A stretch of 53,405 nt of DNA from the IMG/VR virus record IMGVR_UViG_3300042402_002711, positions 1 through 53,405 of that record, one strand, 5' to 3'. The notes beneath the pieces are model-generated. The model was given only the letters and a program-made list of their open reading frames with translations, was not told where the DNA came from and did not search any database. Shown piece by piece: positions 50,596 through 53,405 of the stretch. Origin of the DNA: a virus. Every line of letters begins with the position of its first letter. Within the stretch, counting starts at the first letter, position 1. Position numbers and translations under genes: made by a program.

Positions 50596-52236
50596 TCAGT
50601 ACACAAACTTTATGTTATTTATTGTCAAAATATTTGGTTTGAATTGTGAACCTGTTGCCGTTGAAAGATAGTAAGAGAACTTGAAAGCAGGAGTTGATGT
50701 TCCGTTTACAGTTGCCTGATATATCTGTGCAGCAATTGTTGCATGGAATGGTATTTTGATTTTATTGGAACCATTTGCATAATGCGGAAGAGTTATCGTG
50801 TCTATAGTATCAAGACCCGTTGTTCCACCAAAACCTATCAAATTGATATTGACTGTTCCATCTGTGCTTCCTGGATTTGGCTCAATCTCAATAGAGCCAT
50901 GAAGATGTACAATTCCTTTTCTTCCCAGAGGAGCACTTGTTCCTGTTAAAGGAGTGACCAGTGCAGAAGGTCTTGGAGAACCATTTTTGTGTATAAGATT
51001 TGCAGTGGTATTGGTGTAAATATTTGAACCAGAAGGAGATATGGTCTTAAAAGTTATGCTATCTCCGTCGATTTCATCAACTACAACAATGTCATCGGCA
51101 CTCACTGTGTCTGTGTCTATTGTCAGATCAACAAGATTTGATAGTTTGTTGCTTACAAATTTCCACTCTGCGCCATCAAATCTAATTAGATCTCCGCTTT
51201 CTGGAATATCAGTCTTATCCACATTTGTTAGGCTCTCAACATTCACATCAAGAAGTGCAAATTCTGATTCAGCCTTTGCCCGTATTATCCAGTTTGCAAC
51301 AGAGTAAGGAGGCATATTATTGTGTGGAGAGTTTCCACCGACTGCATCTGTTTTATAGGAAGGAGCAATAAACCCATCTGCTGGTTTTGTAGCAGAGGTT
51401 CCATCATAGTCAAAATTGGGAGATCCAACACGATCATCGCTTCCCCACCAATGGTCTACTCCTCCTGTATCTGTTACTGCTGGCTTATGACTGTGTGCTG
51501 GCATTTCTGCGACAGACAGTGTGTGTTTTTCCTCTCCACCAAATTCTCCTATAAATCTTGTTGTCAGATTTTGAGCCGCACCAGCACCAACAAGAGTTCT
51601 TCCACGAAAATCAGGTAATTTGAATCTTCCGTCGATTACTTCTCCATATACAGAGCCAATAAGCCTGTAGAGTTCTGGATACGAATCAATGCTTACATAA
51701 GATCCATCACACAATAGCCAGTTTTTTGGTATAAGAGTCGTATTTCCTATAAAAGGAGAAACAGTTCCAACAGGTTGGATTGCAGAAATATTGACATATC
51801 CACGATAAGATATACCATTGACTATCCCGGGCATTCCTAGAATATGATATCCACCATCAACTACTTGCACTATTGGTATTCTTGTTGTACCCAATGCAAC
51901 TGGTGGGGTTGATTTTACAGATCCTGCTGTTGTTTCGCTTAAGTAGAAGACAGAACCTAATTCTTGTGTTCCATTTATACCTTTGATTGTTGCATTTGCT
52001 ATAAATCCTTGAGTGACCACTGTATAGTTTCCGTTGCTAAGAGCAGTAACCACACCAACAACAGAAGATTTAGTTCTGTCTGCTGCGTTAGCAAGTACCA
52101 ACTTTCCTCCGCTATATGCAACAACAGAACCTATGGTTATGTTGCTATCTGCAAGAGAGGTTTTTATCTCTATCTTATTTGTTGGTTGAAGATATACTTC
52201 AAACGGACTGTTTCCAAATATTCTTGTAGTTGACAT
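50596..52236 (-). CDS. Tail collar domain protein (short fibre type)
   Basis: 546 residues with AGGAG upstream. The middle carries the phage collar domain: VGTVSPFIGNTTLIPKNWLL, CDGSYVSIDSYPELYRLIGS and DGRFKLPDFRGRTLVGAG, then HTLSVAEMPAHSHKP and NMPPYSVANWIIRAK. This domain is found in T4 gp12-type short fibres and related proteins. The N-terminus (IEIKTSLADSNITIGSV) and C-terminus (beta-rich, KFSYYLSTATGSQFKP) are unrelated to T4 gp12. It is likely a fibre or baseplate attachment protein. Stands between the partial fibre gene and the giant pair. Confidence 0.85.
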   Translation of the reverse strand: MSTTRIFGNSPFEVYLQPTNKIEIKTSLADSNITIGSVVAYSGGKLVLANAADRTKSSVVGVVTALSNGNYTVVTQGFIANATIKGINGTQELGSVFYLSETTAGSVKSTPPVALGTTRIPIVQVVDGGYHILGMPGIVNGISYRGYVNISAIQPVGTVSPFIGNTTLIPKNWLLCDGSYVSIDSYPELYRLIGSVYGEVIDGRFKLPDFRGRTLVGAGAAQNLTTRFIGEFGGEEKHTLSVAEMPAHSHKPAVTDTGGVDHWWGSDDRVGSPNFDYDGTSATKPADGFIAPSYKTDAVGGNSPHNNMPPYSVANWIIRAKAESEFALLDVNVESLTNVDKTDIPESGDLIRFDGAEWKFVSNKLSNLVDLTIDTDTVSADDIVVVDEIDGDSITFKTISPSGSNIYTNTTANLIHKNGSPRPSALVTPLTGTSAPLGRKGIVHLHGSIEIEPNPGSTDGTVNINLIGFGGTTGLDTIDTITLPHYANGSNKIKIPFHATIAAQIYQATVNGTSTPAFKFSYYLSTATGSQFKPNILTINNIKFVY

Positions 52237-52248
52237 CTATCTCTCCTA

Positions 52249-53405
52249 TTAGGCCAGTCCTGTGAGTTTATTGTTTATAGTTCCAGAGAAACCAGAAGCG
52301 TCAAGCGTATAGACGGTTTCAAAATATCTATGATAGGTAATGGAAGTTGGATCTGTTTCACGGAAAACAGAAATGTGATTCTTTTTCAGAGAATACGGAT
52401 CAGTTGATCCACAGGCTCCCTCTATTCCCTGTTTGGTTATGTCTATTGCTGTTTTTATTGCTGGCAATTGAGCCATAGTTGTGTTTATATTTGTTCCTGT
52501 AAATAGTTTTGGTCCACTTGAACCTGTGCTGATTGGATAATATCCACCATGAGCAAGAACTATGTTTTGGAAATAACGATCACACTCTATCTTTTCTTCG
52601 GCATATGATTTCTTTGAGTAAGGTTTTACTTTCATTCCCTTTGATAGTTGTAGTGCTGTCACTATGAAGGATTCACCCTCATTAAGAGATCCAAACTCTA
52701 TGAATGGTGCTACGAATGAATCGCCCACTCCTGTTGCCCCCGTGTATGAAAGGGATTCGGATGAGAATGCAAACTGATACCTATCATAAGTTGAGCCAAC
52801 ATTCAAAGAGTAGAAATTACCACCACTTGTTCCAACTCCATCCGATATGAACACATTAGAAGACTCTGTTACTGCATATGTTGATCCACTAGGCCAAACG
52901 AACGCAACACCTGTTGTGATTCCCATCGTTCCTATTGTATCCGATTTAGCATAGAAAGAGAAATTCATGTCATGGTCTGATAGAGTTCTGTGATCTGGAA
53001 TGACTGCATAAAGACGGCACTTTCCAGATCCGCTACTCTGCGTGAATTTTAATTCATAATTTGGTCTTTGTGGTAGAGAATCTAATTGACTTCCTGTTAG
53101 TTGCTGTCTCTCCACACACATGACTCTTGTTCTGTTTATTGTATCAAAGAAGTATCCGTCTGCAACATAACCTGATAGCAGATAAAATGGACTATCTGTA
53201 GAATAAGATGCACCATGTGGATATTCGACAACGGATGTTCCACCAAATGTCACACCATTGGCAGTAGAACCTTCCGCACCGTTGTAGGTTCCCCCGAATG
53301 TATCAAGACGAGTCCAAAGATCTATTCCAGAATTGAGAATCTTATTTCTGTTACCACCAATTTCTCCTAATAGTTCTGGATTGTCTATTTCTCCTGTATC
53401 AGTAT
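52249..53405 (-). CDS. Tail fibre/receptor-binding type protein, 5' end cut by window edge
   Basis: The frame is open to the right edge, so the true start is outside; a GTG at 53253 is only an internal codon. The visible part (about 385 residues) begins with IGGNRNKILNSGIDLWTRLD, the opening of phage fibre domains of the kind 'leave-N-G-x-W-x-R'. It continues with sandwich-like strands (MNFSFYAKSDTIGTMGITTG) and ends the domain with KVKPYSKKSYAEEKIECDRY, another fibre signature (P-x-S-x-E-x-C-x-R-Y). It is likely a carbohydrate-binding tail protein of the 9-12 gene region. Ends 13 bases before the collar gene. Confidence 0.8.
   Translation of the reverse strand, partial: TDTGEIDNPELLGEIGGNRNKILNSGIDLWTRLDTFGGTYNGAEGSTANGVTFGGTSVVEYPHGASYSTDSPFYLLSGYVADGYFFDTINRTRVMCVERQQLTGSQLDSLPQRPNYELKFTQSSGSGKCRLYAVIPDHRTLSDHDMNFSFYAKSDTIGTMGITTGVAFVWPSGSTYAVTESSNVFISDGVGTSGGNFYSLNVGSTYDRYQFAFSSESLSYTGATGVGDSFVAPFIEFGSLNEGESFIVTALQLSKGMKVKPYSKKSYAEEKIECDRYFQNIVLAHGGYYPISTGSSGPKLFTGTNINTTMAQLPAIKTAIDITKQGIEGACGSTDPYSLKKNHISVFRETDPTSITYHRYFETVYTLDASGFSGTINNKLTGLA

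Noticed and set aside
53250-53253. GTG 53253 as the start of the fibre gene
   Set aside because: The frame stays open upstream to the window edge and continues a typical fibre N-terminal motif.
1-53405. tRNA genes
   Set aside because: No cloverleaf candidates were noticed in the gaps, which are all under about 140 bases; a dedicated tRNA search would be decisive.

Overview
This window is a 53 kb piece of a T4-like (myovirus-type) tailed phage genome. Every gene I can support reads on the minus strand, so transcription runs from the right edge to the left. The assignment rests on a nearly complete set of T4 core genes in T4-like order: neck and tail genes 13-14-15, terminase 16-17, tail and head genes 18-19-20-67-21-22-23, then 3, uvsY, uvsW, 55, 47, 46, 45, 44, 62 and regA. 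The DNA is AT-rich, genes are tightly packed with many ATGA/TAATG overlaps, and there is no non-coding stretch over about 140 bases. I saw no tRNA, CRISPR array, insertion sequence or attachment site. The host cannot be named from this window; the gene set resembles aquatic T4-like phages (cyanophage or pelagiphage type), but no photosynthesis genes are present here.

Layout from right to left. (1) 53405-42012: tail-fibre and baseplate-type genes: a fibre gene cut by the window edge, a tail-collar protein, two related giant beta-helix proteins of over 1000 residues, and two unknowns. (2) 41961-28145: the head and tail module, with a 55-residue gp67-like core gene, two adjacent tail-tube proteins sharing a 54-base identical block, and a strong terminator after the major capsid gene. 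(3) 28111-14376: recombination, replication and late-transcription genes. A sigma70-like promoter lies directly before gene 55. This block carries insertions relative to T4: two related proteins between 47 and 46, one with a ParB-like motif, and RNase H plus unknown genes between 46 and 45. (4) 14351-2417: a 15-gene glycan island where T4 carries DNA polymerase gene 43. It holds glycosyltransferases, nucleotide-sugar enzymes, an aminotransferase and acetyltransferase pair, two methyltransferases and an NAD synthetase. (5) 2366-1: a TPR-type glycosyltransferase, a small tail-associated protein and a collagen-like repeat protein that runs off the left edge.

How the parts fit: gp55 would be made early from the sigma70-like promoter and then direct late transcription. 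A recurring TATACATA/CCTACATA motif before several structural genes may be this phage's version of the T4 late promoter TATAAATA. The island could build and transfer a complex sugar. Its closeness to a threonine-rich collagen-like fibre and a dedicated glycosyltransferase suggests, as an inference only, that the phage decorates its own fibre or alters the host surface glycan.
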